A stretch of DNA of 35,402 bases from Pedobacter sp. (GCA_031119295.1 JAVHYE010000006.1:1-35402); one strand, 5' to 3'; positions 24,401 through 33,073 are shown, counted from the first letter of the stretch. The notes: generated by a model not told the origin, from the sequence alone. Translations and numbers: made by a program.

Positions 24401-25966
24401 ATGGCGGAAGTGATTGCAAGCACGCACGGCCTGGCCGTGACGCAAGCCAAAGATGTGGCTGAAAGTGCGCTGGAGCTCAGCGTGGATGTGGTGGTGGTGG
24501 GTTCGGGCGCCGGCGGTGCCGTCGCCGCCTATGAATTGGCTGCGGCAGGCAAATCCGTGCTGGTGCTGGAAGCCGGCCCCTATGTACCCAGCAGCGAATT
24601 CACTGAAGATTTCGCCAAGGCCATGGAGCAGCTGTATCAGGACAAGGGCGCACAGGCGAATGCCGAAGGCGATTTGCTGGTATTGCAGGGGCGCTGTGTA
24701 GGCGGCTCCACCGTGGTGAATGGTTGTGTGGCCTTCCGCACACCGGATTACATTCTTGCCGACTGGCAGAAGCAGTACGGCCTGACCAATCTCACCGTGG
24801 ACACACTGAATCCCTATTTCACGAAAGTGGAAAGCAATCTCGGCATTCATGTGAATGAGGAGCATGAGGTCAACCGCAACTCTTCCGTGATACGTGAGGG
24901 CTGCAAAAAACTCGGGATTTCCTGGAAGCCTTTCCAGCGCAATATCCGCGAATGTGCGCTCACCGGTCACTGCCTCTCCGGTTGTGCTACTGATCGCAAG
25001 CAGTCCATGCTGGTCACCTATCTGCCCTGGGCAGCACAGAAGGGCGCAAAGATTTATGCCGATACACGTGTCACCCGTGTGCTGGCAGAAAACGGTCAAA
25101 CTACCGGCGTTGTAGCCGAAATCATCGATCCGAAAACTCAAGTGAAAAAAGCGGATCTGAAGGTCAAGGCCAAGGTGGTGATTCTGGCTGCCGGTGCCGT
25201 GCAAACACCGCTGCTGCTGCAGAAATCAGAGCTGGCCAATTCCTCTGGTCAGGTCGGCAAGAATTTCGCCTGTCATCCTTCGTTGATGGTGGTGGGTGAG
25301 CATGCTGAAGACATTCATCCCTGGCGTGGTGCCATGCTGGGTGTGTATGTGGATGAGTGGGCGCACCCGGACAAGGGCGGATTCATTCTCGAAGGCGGCG
25401 GAGCAGGGCCGGTGGAATTATCCGCAGTCGCCAATCCCGGCCTCGGCCAGTCCTTCATGGATTATATGGTCAATGCCAAAAAGCTCTCCGGCATGGTCAC
25501 GCTGATTCATGATCACAATGTCGGTGAAATCAGCTGGGACAAGGATGCCAAGAAAATTGCCTACAGCCTTTCCGACCAGGATTTCCCGGCCATGAAAGCT
25601 TCCATCAAGGCGGCTGCCCGGGTGCATTTTGCCGCCGGTGCGAAAAAGGTTTATGTGCCGACCGTGCAGCAGCGTGTCATCGAGAAAGAAGCTGACGTGG
25701 ACACGGTGGTGGACGGCATTGCCAATGAGGCCATGACCTTCCGTATGGTTTCCTATCACCCGCAAGGCACTTGCCGTATGGGCGCTGATGCCAAAAGCAG
25801 TGTGGTAAACCCCTATGGCGAGACTCATGATGTGAAGAATCTCTTCATCACGGATGCCAGCCTTTTCCCCACCTCCATCATCGTCAATCCGCAGGTCACG
25901 GTGTATACGCTGGCCAGCTATATCAGCGACAAGCTCATCGAGAATGCGGACAAGCACTTCGCCTGA
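24401..25966 (+). CDS. GMC-family FAD oxidoreductase (alcohol or sugar dehydrogenase-like)
   Basis: This 521-residue flavoprotein has the N-terminal dinucleotide fold VVVVGSGAGGAVAAYELAAAGKSVLVLEAG (about residues 29-57). The GMC segment GRCVGGSTVVNGCVAFRTP follows, then a Cys-rich CALTGHCLSGC stretch like that in long-chain alcohol oxidases. The C-terminal part contains YHPQGTCRMG and DASLFPTSIIVNPQVTVYTLASYISD with the catalytic His and Asn. No signal peptide is visible, so export would depend on the Tat partner upstream. The substrate is unclear: long-chain alcohol, sterol-type or polyol are all possible. No cytochrome c subunit is encoded nearby, so the electron acceptor is unknown. It ends at a perfect terminator. 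Confidence 0.85.
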   Translation: MAEVIASTHGLAVTQAKDVAESALELSVDVVVVGSGAGGAVAAYELAAAGKSVLVLEAGPYVPSSEFTEDFAKAMEQLYQDKGAQANAEGDLLVLQGRCVGGSTVVNGCVAFRTPDYILADWQKQYGLTNLTVDTLNPYFTKVESNLGIHVNEEHEVNRNSSVIREGCKKLGISWKPFQRNIRECALTGHCLSGCATDRKQSMLVTYLPWAAQKGAKIYADTRVTRVLAENGQTTGVVAEIIDPKTQVKKADLKVKAKVVILAAGAVQTPLLLQKSELANSSGQVGKNFACHPSLMVVGEHAEDIHPWRGAMLGVYVDEWAHPDKGGFILEGGGAGPVELSAVANPGLGQSFMDYMVNAKKLSGMVTLIHDHNVGEISWDKDAKKIAYSLSDQDFPAMKASIKAAARVHFAAGAKKVYVPTVQQRVIEKEADVDTVVDGIANEAMTFRMVSYHPQGTCRMGADAKSSVVNPYGETHDVKNLFITDASLFPTSIIVNPQVTVYTLASYISDKLIENADKHFA

Positions 25967-25978
25967 GCCATTCCTGAA

Positions 25979-26010
25979 ATGAAAAACGCCCCGAGAGGGG
26001 CGTTTTTCAT
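25979..26010. terminator. Intrinsic terminator after the GMC gene
   Basis: The perfect 14-bp stem atgaaaaacgcccc/ggggcgtttttcat has a GAGA (GNRA) loop and A/U flanks suitable for either direction. Confidence 0.93.
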
Positions 26011-26019
26011 TGGGCTTCT

Positions 26020-26088
26020 GTAGGTCGGGCTTTAGCCCGACAGCCCTGCATGATGCGGGGTGCCTTGTCGGGCTAAAGCCCGACCTAC
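26020..26088. repeat. GTAG-type REP pair (inverted, BIME-like)
   Basis: GTAGGTCGGGCTTTAGCCCGAC (26020-26041) and its exact inverse complement (26067-26088) flank a 25-base spacer that itself can pair (ccctgca/tgcgggg). Each arm is a GTAG tetranucleotide next to an 8-bp hairpin with a TT loop. This is the structure of REP elements mobilised by TnpA-REP (RAYT) enzymes. No RAYT gene is in the window. Confidence 0.88.
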
Positions 26089-26105
26089 GACTGAAAAGAG
26101 AAAAA

Positions 26106-26807
26106 CTAGACGCTGAGATATTCCTGCACTACCTCATCCTTCAGATCGGCAATCTTGCCTTCGGCGACCAGACGGCCCTTTTGCAGGATATGAAAGTCAC
26201 TGGCGGCCTGGCGCGCAAAAGGCAGCTTCTGCTCGACGAGCAGGACGGTCATGCCCTGTTCCTTGTTCAGGCGCTTGATGACTTCGCCGATCTCGCGAAC
26301 GATATTGGGCTGTATGCCTTCAGTGGGCTCATCCAGTATCAGCAGCTTTGGGTCCAGCACGAGAGCGCGGCCTATGGCCAGCTGTTGCTGCTGGCCACCG
26401 GACAAATCACCACCACGCCTGTTCCGCATTTCTTTCAGCACCGGAAACATGCTGTAGATATGTTCCGGTATCTGTTTCAGACCATCCTTGCGGCCTCCCA
26501 GCGAAATCTTCAGGTTTTCTTCCACGGTGAGCATGGGAAAGATTTCACGCCCTTGTGGCACATAACCTATGCCGCCGCGGGCACGCATTTCCGTGGACTG
26601 TTTGCTGATGGGTTTTCCATTGAAAGTGATTTCACCGCTCTTGATGGGCAGCAGCCCCATCAGGCATTTGAGCAGGGTGGTCTTGCCCACGCCATTGCGG
26701 CCCATGAGGCAGGCACAAGCACCTTCCTGCACGTCGAGATTCAGGTCCCAGAGGATATGGCTTTGACCATAAAACTGGTTTACACCGCTGATGCTAAGCA
26801 CCGTCAT
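26106..26807 (-). CDS. urtE: Urea ABC transporter ATPase UrtE
   Basis: UrtE is one of two ATPases that power the high-affinity urea importer UrtABCDE, a member of the branched-chain-amino-acid (HAAT) ABC family. The 233-residue LivF-like protein has Walker A GRNGVGKTT, signature LSGGQQQQ and Walker B LLILDEPTEGIQP. VLSISGVNQFYGQSHILWDLNLDV at the start is typical of UrtE. It is the last gene of the operon and overlaps urtD by 4 bases (ATGA). A GTAG REP pair lies just beyond its stop, and no separate intrinsic terminator is visible apart from the GMC hairpin further on. Confidence 0.95.
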   Translation of the reverse strand: MTVLSISGVNQFYGQSHILWDLNLDVQEGACACLMGRNGVGKTTLLKCLMGLLPIKSGEITFNGKPISKQSTEMRARGGIGYVPQGREIFPMLTVEENLKISLGGRKDGLKQIPEHIYSMFPVLKEMRNRRGGDLSGGQQQQLAIGRALVLDPKLLILDEPTEGIQPNIVREIGEVIKRLNKEQGMTVLLVEQKLPFARQAASDFHILQKGRLVAEGKIADLKDEVVQEYLSV

Positions 26808-27637
26808 TCTCCCAAATAGACTTCAACCACCTGCGGGTTGTTCTGTATCTGATCCATGGTGCCTTCGGCCAATACGCTGCCCTGATGCAGTACCGTTACT
26901 TTTTTGGCAATGGAGCGCACAAAAGCCATATCGTGTTCCACCACGATGACGGAGTGTTTGCCGGCCAGTGAGGTGAGCAACTCTGCCGTGCGTTCGGTTT
27001 CTTCACCGGTCATGCCGGCCACAGGCTCATCGACCAGAAGCACTCGCGGGTTCTGCATGAGCAGCATGCCGATTTCCAGCCATTGTTTCTGGCCATGCGA
27101 AAGCAGTCCGGCCTGACGCTTGTAGTGGGCGGCCAGACCTATGATGCCCAGCACCTCATCAATGCGGTCTTTCTGCTCGGCCGAGAGTTTGTAGAAAAGG
27201 CTGGCCCATACGCTCTTGTTGGAGGCCATGGCCAGCTCCAGGTTTTCAAACACGGTGAGCTGTTCGAAAACAGTGGGCTTCTGGAATTTGCGGCCTATGC
27301 CACCCTGGGCAATTTCATGCTCGTCCATCTTGAGCAGGTCTATGGTCTGGCCGAAGAAAACACGGCCGGTATCGGGGCGCGTTTTTCCGGTAATCACATC
27401 CATCATGGTGGTCTTGCCGGCACCATTGGGGCCGATGATGCAGCGCAATTCGCCTTCATCGATATAGAGCGTGAGGTTGTTGAGGGCCTTGAAGCCGTCG
27501 AAACTTACGCTCACGTCTTCCATATAAAGCACCGGCTTGCCGAAGTCGGTATTGATGTCCAGATGCGTTTCAGGCTCAGGCAAGGCAGCGCGTACCTTGT
27601 TCATGCCGAAGCGGGGCAGGCGTTCGATAATGCTCAT
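26804..27637 (-). CDS. urtD: Urea ABC transporter ATPase UrtD
   Basis: UrtD is the LivG-like ATPase partner of UrtE. The 277-residue protein has an N-terminal extension of about 30 residues, then Walker A GPNGAGKTTMMDVITG, GGIGRKFQKPTVFEQLTVFENLELA, signature LSHGQKQWLEIG and Walker B VLLVDEPVAGMTGEETE. The SHGQ variant of the ABC signature is characteristic of UrtD. It overlaps urtC by 4 bases upstream and urtE by 4 bases downstream, so all three should be translationally coupled. Confidence 0.95.
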   Translation of the reverse strand: MSIIERLPRFGMNKVRAALPEPETHLDINTDFGKPVLYMEDVSVSFDGFKALNNLTLYIDEGELRCIIGPNGAGKTTMMDVITGKTRPDTGRVFFGQTIDLLKMDEHEIAQGGIGRKFQKPTVFEQLTVFENLELAMASNKSVWASLFYKLSAEQKDRIDEVLGIIGLAAHYKRQAGLLSHGQKQWLEIGMLLMQNPRVLLVDEPVAGMTGEETERTAELLTSLAGKHSVIVVEHDMAFVRSIAKKVTVLHQGSVLAEGTMDQIQNNPQVVEVYLGE

Positions 27638-28758
27638 GCGCTTTTCTCCTGCAGCACTTCCGCTTTTTTCTCTTCCGTCTTCTTGAAGCGGGCCAGCAGG
27701 CCGACCAGGCCTTTGGGCAGGAAAATGGTGACCAACACAAAGAGTGTGCCGAGGGCAAAGAGCCAGGCTTCCGGATAGGCCGAGGTGAACCAGGTTTTTG
27801 CATAGTTCACGGCAAAAGCCCCGGTGATGGCGCCGTAGAGAGTCCCACGTCCACCTACGGCAACCCAGATCACCTGCTCGATGGAATTCAGCGGCGCAAA
27901 TTCACCCGGGTTGATGATGCCGACCTGCGGTACGAAGAGGGCACCGGCAATACCGGCGAGCATGGCGGAAAACACGAAGAGCCAGAGCTTGTAGGACTCC
28001 ACCTTGTAACCGCAAAAGCGTGTGCGCGATTCGGCGTCACGTATCGCAGTAATCACGCGTCCAAGACGCGAGGTGACAATGAAGCGGCAGAGCACATAGG
28101 CGCTGCCCAGTGTCAGTACCGTAATCAGGAAAAGTGTCACACGTGTGCTGTCAGCCGCCAGCGGAAAGCCGAGGATGTCCTTGAAGTCGGTCAGGCCGTT
28201 ATTGCCACCAAAACCCATTTCATTGCGGAAGAAGGCCAGCATCAGCGCATAGGTCAGGGCCTGCGTGATGATGGACAGATAAACACCGGTGACGCGCGAG
28301 CGGAAAGCCAGCCAGCCGAAGACCAGCGCCAGCAGACCCGGCACCACCATCATCATGAGGAGCGCAAACGGAAAATGACTGAAGCCGCTCCAGTACCAGG
28401 GCAGTTCACTCCAGTTCAGGAAGACCATGAAATCGGGCAGGTCGGCGTTGCCGTAGACACCGCGCGTACCGATCTGGCGCATGAGATACATGCCCATGCA
28501 GTAACCGCCCAGTGCGAAGAACACGCCATGGCCCAAGGAGAGAATGCCGCAATAGCCCCAGATCATGTCCAGCGAGAGTGCGAGCAGGGCATAGCAAAGG
28601 AATTTGCCCAGTAGTGTCACCGAGTAGCTGGACATATGCAGCGGTGAATCAGCCGGCACGGCCAGAGCAAGTATGGGAACAACCACGGCCAGCAGGATGA
28701 GCAGGGCCAGTATCACCATGCCGCCCTTGTCACTCATGAATAAACGTTGGGTGAGCAT
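27634..28758 (-). CDS. urtC: Urea ABC transporter permease UrtC
   Basis: UrtC is the LivM-like inner-membrane permease of the urea importer. This 374-residue protein is strongly hydrophobic, with many membrane helices starting at GGMVILALLILLAVVVPILAL. DMIWGYCGILSLGHGVFFALGGY and GVYLSIITQALTYALMLAFF are family segments, and NPGEFAPLNSIEQVIWVAVGGRGTLYGAITGA lies near the C terminus. It starts 3 bases after the urtB stop and ends overlapping urtD by 4 bases. The last 30 residues are charged and cytoplasmic. Confidence 0.95.
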   Translation of the reverse strand: MLTQRLFMSDKGGMVILALLILLAVVVPILALAVPADSPLHMSSYSVTLLGKFLCYALLALSLDMIWGYCGILSLGHGVFFALGGYCMGMYLMRQIGTRGVYGNADLPDFMVFLNWSELPWYWSGFSHFPFALLMMMVVPGLLALVFGWLAFRSRVTGVYLSIITQALTYALMLAFFRNEMGFGGNNGLTDFKDILGFPLAADSTRVTLFLITVLTLGSAYVLCRFIVTSRLGRVITAIRDAESRTRFCGYKVESYKLWLFVFSAMLAGIAGALFVPQVGIINPGEFAPLNSIEQVIWVAVGGRGTLYGAITGAFAVNYAKTWFTSAYPEAWLFALGTLFVLVTIFLPKGLVGLLARFKKTEEKKAEVLQEKSA

Positions 28759-28761
28759 GGA

Positions 28762-30462
28762 TCAGGCCTCCGCTGCACGGCCTTTCTGCGGAAATAATCC
28801 ACGCGGGCGTTTTTGTATGAACAGGATGATGACAACCAGTACGAGGATCTTGGCCAGCACGGCACCGGCATGAGGCTCCAGGAATTTGTTGAAGATGCCG
28901 AGGCCCATGGCGCCCACGAGCGTGCCCCAGATATTTCCCACTCCGCCGAAGACCACCACCATGAAGGAATCGATGATATAGCCCTGACCGAGATTGGGGC
29001 CGACATTGGTGAGCTGGGAAAGCGCGACACCGGCAACGCCGGCAATGCCGGAGCCGAGGCCGAAGGTGAGGGCATCCACCCAGCTGGCACGTACACCCAC
29101 GGCACGCGCCATGGAACGGTTCTGGGCGACGGCACGCAGCTTCAGGCCTAGCGAGGTTTTCTTCATCACCAGCATGATGAGGAAGAAAACAATCAGCGCG
29201 AAAATCAGGATGGTGAGGCGGTTATAGGTCAGCGACCACACCGGATTGATTTCCAGCGAGCCACTCATCCAGCTGGGCGAGGCGACTTCACGATTGAGTG
29301 GAGAAAAGATGGAGCGCACCGCCTGTTGCAACACCAGACTGATGCCGAAAGTGGCGAGCAGGGTTTCCAGCGGGCGGCCATAGAGAAAGCGTATGACGCC
29401 ACGCTCTATGGCAATGCCAACCAGGCCCGATACCAGAAAGGCGGCCGGAATCGAGAGCAACAGACTGGCGCCAATACTGTTGGGCATGAGTTGCTGCATG
29501 ACATAGGTGGTATAGGCGCCCAGCATGATGAGCTCACCATGCGCCATATTGATCACTCCCATCACACCGAAGGTGATGGCAAGGCCGACGGCCGCCAGCA
29601 ACAGCACCGAGCCCAGACTCAGGCCGAAGAAAAGATTTTCCAGAAATCCGTAGAAGGCAATTTTTTCCGCCACGGTAGCCAACGCCGTAACAGCTGCGCT
29701 TTTCACTTCCGGTACCGGGTCATTATCGGCCAGCTCTTGCAGACGGGCGCGTACCTCCGGATACAGCGAGCCGCTCAGCGTGGCAATGGCCGCTTTGCGC
29801 ACGGCAGCATCTTCGCTTTGCGTATCTGCCATGGCGAGCACAGCAGCAAGAGCAGCCTTCACATCGCCATCTTCCTCGCTCTTTAGACGCTCACTGAGCA
29901 GGGGAATCATTTCTGCTGAGGGCTCGGCGCTGATGAGCTGTTTGGCGGCGGCCAGCCTGATACTTTCATCGTCTGAGGCCAGCTGCAGGCGGGCAATCAT
30001 GCTGCGCAATTCGCCGCGCAGGGAATTATTCACCGAGATACTGTCCAGTGTGAGCGCCGAGGCCTTGCCCAATGCCTCACCACTCAGTGCATCACTGGCC
30101 TCGGGATCATCGCCTTCACCCAGCAGGACCAGCTGCGGTGGCGTAGCGCTCTTGCTGTTGAGGCGGCCATCAACAAGGGCGGAGAGCAAGGGCAGGGCGC
30201 GTTTGTCCTGGCCGGCTGCCATGGCCTGCACAATGAGCAGTTTCTGGTCGAAGTCGGCATCAATCAGTGCGGCTGCCTGAGCATCGAAGCCGGCCGGCAC
30301 AACATAAGGTGTTTCCGCAAGCGCGGTTTCTGCTGCCTCGGAACTTGTATCTTCGGCATGGGCCATCGTAATGGTGGCGTTGAATATGAGAAAGAAAGAA
30401 AGCAGCAGAAAGCGCATCAGTGGGTTCCGTTTTTCCACAATCGACATACAGCAGGTTTTCAT
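28762..30462 (-). CDS. urtB: Urea ABC transporter permease UrtB with N-terminal periplasmic domain
   Basis: UrtB is the LivH-like permease. The C-terminal half (about residues 280-566) holds the membrane domain: FFGLSLGSVLLLAAVGLAITFGVMGVINMAHGELIMLGAYTTYV, then GLRLRAVAQN-like and LGSGIAGVAGVALSQLTNVGPNLGQGYIIDSFMVVVFGGVGN. Before it lies a signal-like segment (MRFLLLSFFLIFNATITMAHA) and about 220 residues of soluble HEAT-like helices (for example LAAAKQLISAEPSAEMIPLLSERLKSEEDGDVKAALAAVLA), a layout seen in many proteobacterial UrtB. The start is ATG 30462 with GAGGAG 8 bases upstream; ATG 30417 is an alternative that gives a shorter signal. Confidence 0.93.
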   Translation of the reverse strand: MKTCCMSIVEKRNPLMRFLLLSFFLIFNATITMAHAEDTSSEAAETALAETPYVVPAGFDAQAAALIDADFDQKLLIVQAMAAGQDKRALPLLSALVDGRLNSKSATPPQLVLLGEGDDPEASDALSGEALGKASALTLDSISVNNSLRGELRSMIARLQLASDDESIRLAAAKQLISAEPSAEMIPLLSERLKSEEDGDVKAALAAVLAMADTQSEDAAVRKAAIATLSGSLYPEVRARLQELADNDPVPEVKSAAVTALATVAEKIAFYGFLENLFFGLSLGSVLLLAAVGLAITFGVMGVINMAHGELIMLGAYTTYVMQQLMPNSIGASLLLSIPAAFLVSGLVGIAIERGVIRFLYGRPLETLLATFGISLVLQQAVRSIFSPLNREVASPSWMSGSLEINPVWSLTYNRLTILIFALIVFFLIMLVMKKTSLGLKLRAVAQNRSMARAVGVRASWVDALTFGLGSGIAGVAGVALSQLTNVGPNLGQGYIIDSFMVVVFGGVGNIWGTLVGAMGLGIFNKFLEPHAGAVLAKILVLVVIILFIQKRPRGLFPQKGRAAEA

Positions 30463-30560
30463 CCCAGCATCTCCTCTCCCTGACCCTCTCCCGCGAACGG
30501 GAGAGGGGAGGAATTGCTTTTTTATTTACCGCAACAAGTGCTTTGAGCCGCAGGCGCGCA
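30463..30560 (-). other. urtA-urtB intercistronic region
   Basis: The 98-base gap holds the hairpin described separately, and its right flank includes the Shine-Dalgarno of urtB. No T-run follows the hairpin on the minus strand, so it is not a standard terminator. It more likely protects the 3' end of a shorter urtA message. Confidence 0.5.
30484..30507. repeat. Dispersed-type hairpin CCCTCTCCCG/CGGGAGAGGG
   Basis: A perfect 10-bp stem with a CGAA/TTCG loop is followed on the minus strand by tcagggagaggag, itself a partial copy of the arm. Sequences of the form ccctctccctgaccctctcccgcgaacgggagaggg recur as intergenic repeats in many proteobacteria (from memory). Confidence 0.7.
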
Positions 30561-31859
30561 TCACTTGTAGTTCTGGCCCGAGCACTTCTTGGTGACCTTG
30601 TTGTAGTTACCGCACTTCAAGGTGACCCAGTCAGCTTCGGTGTCCTTGCTCACCGGCAGGAAATCGGACCAGGCATCACCCGGCACCAGGCCCTGAGTCT
30701 TCCACACGGTGGCGAACTGGCCATCGGCCTGGATTTCGCCAATCAGCACCGGCTTGGTGATGTGGTGGTTGGGGAGCATGGTGGACGTGCCACCGGAGAG
30801 GTTGGGCGCGGTGATGCCAGGCAGGGCCGCAATGACCTTGTCAGCATCGGTGGACTTCACCTTCTGCACGGCCTTCACCCACATATTGAAACCGATGAAA
30901 TGGGCTTCCATGGGGTCGTTGGTGACGCGCTTCGGGTTCTTGGTGTAGGCCTTCCACTTCTTGATGAACTCGGAATTGATCGGGGCCTTCACGCTTTCGA
31001 AGTAGTTCCAGGCAGCGAGGTGACCAACGAGAGGCTTGGTGTCGATACCGGACAGTTCTTCTTCACCCACGGAGAAGGCCACGACCGGAATCTTGTCAGC
31101 CGAGATGCCCTGGTTGCCGAGTTCCTTGTAGAAAGGCACATTGGCATCACCATTGATGGTGGAGACCACTGCAGTCTTCTTGCCGGCAGAACCGAACTTC
31201 TTGATGCTGGCCACGATGCTCTGCCAGTCGGAGTGACCGAAAGGCGTGTAGTTGATCATGATGTCTTCGTCTTTCACGCCCTTGCTCTTGAGATAGGCTT
31301 CAAGAATCTTGTTCGTGGTGCGCGGATAGACATAGTCGGTGCCAGCGAGAACCCAGCGCTTCACCTTCAGGTCTTTCATCAGGTAATCAACCGCAGGAAT
31401 GGCCTGCTGATTGGGCGCAGCGCCAGTGTAGAACACGTTTTTGGACGATTCTTCACCTTCATACTGCACCGGGTAGAAGAGCACGCTGTTCAGTTCTTCC
31501 ACCACCGGCAGCACGGATTTGCGTGACACCGAAGTCCAGCAGCCGAACATCACGGCCACTTTGTCCTTCTGGATCAGCTCGCGGGCTTTTTCCGCGAACA
31601 GCGGCCAGTTGGAGGCCGGGTCAACCACGACCGGTTCCAGTTTCTTGCCGAGCAGACCGCCTTTCTTGTTCTGCTCATCGATGAGCATGAGCATGGTGTC
31701 TTTCAGCGTGGTTTCGGAAATTGCCATCGTGCCCGACAGCGAGTGCAGGATGCCGACCTTGATGGTGTCTTCGGCAGCGTGGGCACTGAGAGCGCCCATC
31801 CCCAGACCCAGCGCAAGCGCTGTGGCCGAGAATTTTTTCATCAGGCTTTTAACGTTCAT
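30561..31859 (-). CDS. urtA: Urea ABC transporter substrate-binding protein UrtA
   Basis: UrtA is the periplasmic receptor that delivers urea to UrtBC. The 432-residue precursor has a Sec signal (MKKFSATALALGLGMGALSAHA-AED). DTIKVGILHSLSGTMAISETTLKD, VAVMFGCWTSVSRKSVLPVVEELNSVLFYPVQYEGEE and the NHHITKPVLIGEIQADGQF segment are canonical UrtA rather than LivJ. AAGGAG lies 10 bases before the ATG at 31859. It follows the porin gene by 33 bases with no terminator. Guanidine- or amide-specific relatives exist, so urea is the best but not the only ligand. Confidence 0.95.
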   Translation of the reverse strand: MNVKSLMKKFSATALALGLGMGALSAHAAEDTIKVGILHSLSGTMAISETTLKDTMLMLIDEQNKKGGLLGKKLEPVVVDPASNWPLFAEKARELIQKDKVAVMFGCWTSVSRKSVLPVVEELNSVLFYPVQYEGEESSKNVFYTGAAPNQQAIPAVDYLMKDLKVKRWVLAGTDYVYPRTTNKILEAYLKSKGVKDEDIMINYTPFGHSDWQSIVASIKKFGSAGKKTAVVSTINGDANVPFYKELGNQGISADKIPVVAFSVGEEELSGIDTKPLVGHLAAWNYFESVKAPINSEFIKKWKAYTKNPKRVTNDPMEAHFIGFNMWVKAVQKVKSTDADKVIAALPGITAPNLSGGTSTMLPNHHITKPVLIGEIQADGQFATVWKTQGLVPGDAWSDFLPVSKDTEADWVTLKCGNYNKVTKKCSGQNYK

Positions 31860-31892
31860 TGTGTGTGAGCTCCTTGTATTCCCTGGATTGGA

Positions 31893-33014
31893 TTAAAGCG
31901 TCATCAGCTGCAGGCCGAGACCGATGGAGGTGGTGTCAGCAGCGGCGGAATCGGAATAGCTCTTGTCGAGATAAAACAGGCTGGCCTTGGCGTTGAAGGA
32001 CTTGATGATGTAGTTGATGTTGACTTCCAGCGTGTCCTGTTCGATGTCTGCAGCACCAGCAATACCTTCATAAGTTGTGGTGCCGAACTTGGCGAGAAGC
32101 TGCGGCTTGCCGATACCAATGACCTGCGGGAAGAGATAAGAAGTCAGCAGGTAGTAGCTGTCGCCATTGGAACTGACAGTCGTCGCAGGAGCAGGGTAGC
32201 CACCGAGATCGTCATACTTGATGTATTCGCCTTCCACAGTGAATGCACCACCAGCACCCACTTTCTTTTCCATCAGGAAATCGACATTGGAGGTGCTGTC
32301 GCTGCCGACCATATTGGTGGCAACGGCAATGGCCAGAATGTCTTTTTCGCCCAGATAGGTGCCGTTGATGTAATAGCCCGGCTCAGCATCCCAGAAGTCA
32401 TACTGCACACGGGCCGCTGCCATGGTGGAGTTGTCTTGCAGGGTAGAGGGAATATCGAAAAGACCGGCGGAAACCTTCAGCTTGGTATCGGCAAAATCAC
32501 CCCAGTAAGCCACGCCATCAGCACGACCGAATTTGTCGATAAAGGGGTAGCCATCCTGGGTGCCGTCGGAGGCGAAGTTCCAGTTATTGGAGAAATAGGC
32601 GCCATAGCTGTTGGCACGGTCGGTTGGCGGCAGGAAGCGGCCAGCCCAGAAGTTCAGGGTGGGGCCATATTCGAATTGGGCAATGGCATCCTGTACGGAT
32701 ACGCTGCTTACACTGGCACCGGTAGTGACATCATTGACCGCACCAGTAATTTCACTGGAGAAGCTGAATTTGATGTTTTCCGTGATCTTGCTGTTGATGT
32801 AGAGGCTGAGGCTGTTAAGTGCAAAATCGTTGGTGTCAGTATCAACACCATCCGTACTGGTGTTGGTGAAGCTGGTACGCAAGCTGGCGGTCAGCGTGGT
32901 ATCCGGAATCTTCACCTCGGCGGCCTGAGCGACACTGCTCACCGCGGCTGCCAGGGCCAGAGGCACCATGAACAGCGATTTACTACCCCGTTTGCTTTCA
33001 AATTTGACACACAT
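31893..33014 (-). CDS. Outer-membrane porin, likely for urea/short amides
   Basis: This 373-residue protein begins with MCVKFESKRGSKSLFMVPLALAAAVSSVAQA-AEV, a signal peptide with an AQA cleavage site. The mature part alternates short polar and hydrophobic runs rich in Gly, Asn, Ser and Tyr, as in a beta-barrel, and ends in the hydrophobic LGLGLQLMTL. FWAGRFLPPTDRANSYGAYFSNNW is the kind of segment seen in the FmdC/OprP-like porin group that accompanies urea or amide uptake. An AAAGGAG lies just before the ATG. The location directly before urtA makes outer-membrane entry of the same substrate the likely role; specificity is inferred from context. Confidence 0.82.
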   Translation of the reverse strand: MCVKFESKRGSKSLFMVPLALAAAVSSVAQAAEVKIPDTTLTASLRTSFTNTSTDGVDTDTNDFALNSLSLYINSKITENIKFSFSSEITGAVNDVTTGASVSSVSVQDAIAQFEYGPTLNFWAGRFLPPTDRANSYGAYFSNNWNFASDGTQDGYPFIDKFGRADGVAYWGDFADTKLKVSAGLFDIPSTLQDNSTMAAARVQYDFWDAEPGYYINGTYLGEKDILAIAVATNMVGSDSTSNVDFLMEKKVGAGGAFTVEGEYIKYDDLGGYPAPATTVSSNGDSYYLLTSYLFPQVIGIGKPQLLAKFGTTTYEGIAGAADIEQDTLEVNINYIIKSFNAKASLFYLDKSYSDSAAADTTSIGLGLQLMTL

Positions 33015-33073
33015 GGTCCATCTCCTTTGACGACCCTGGAAAAAACGGGGAGCTGGTCAGGTCTCGCCCGAAG

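Noticed and set aside
30420-31526. 368-aa plus-strand ORF opposite urtA
   Set aside because: Antisense to the clearly assigned urtA and starts inside the urtB signal region; no motif.
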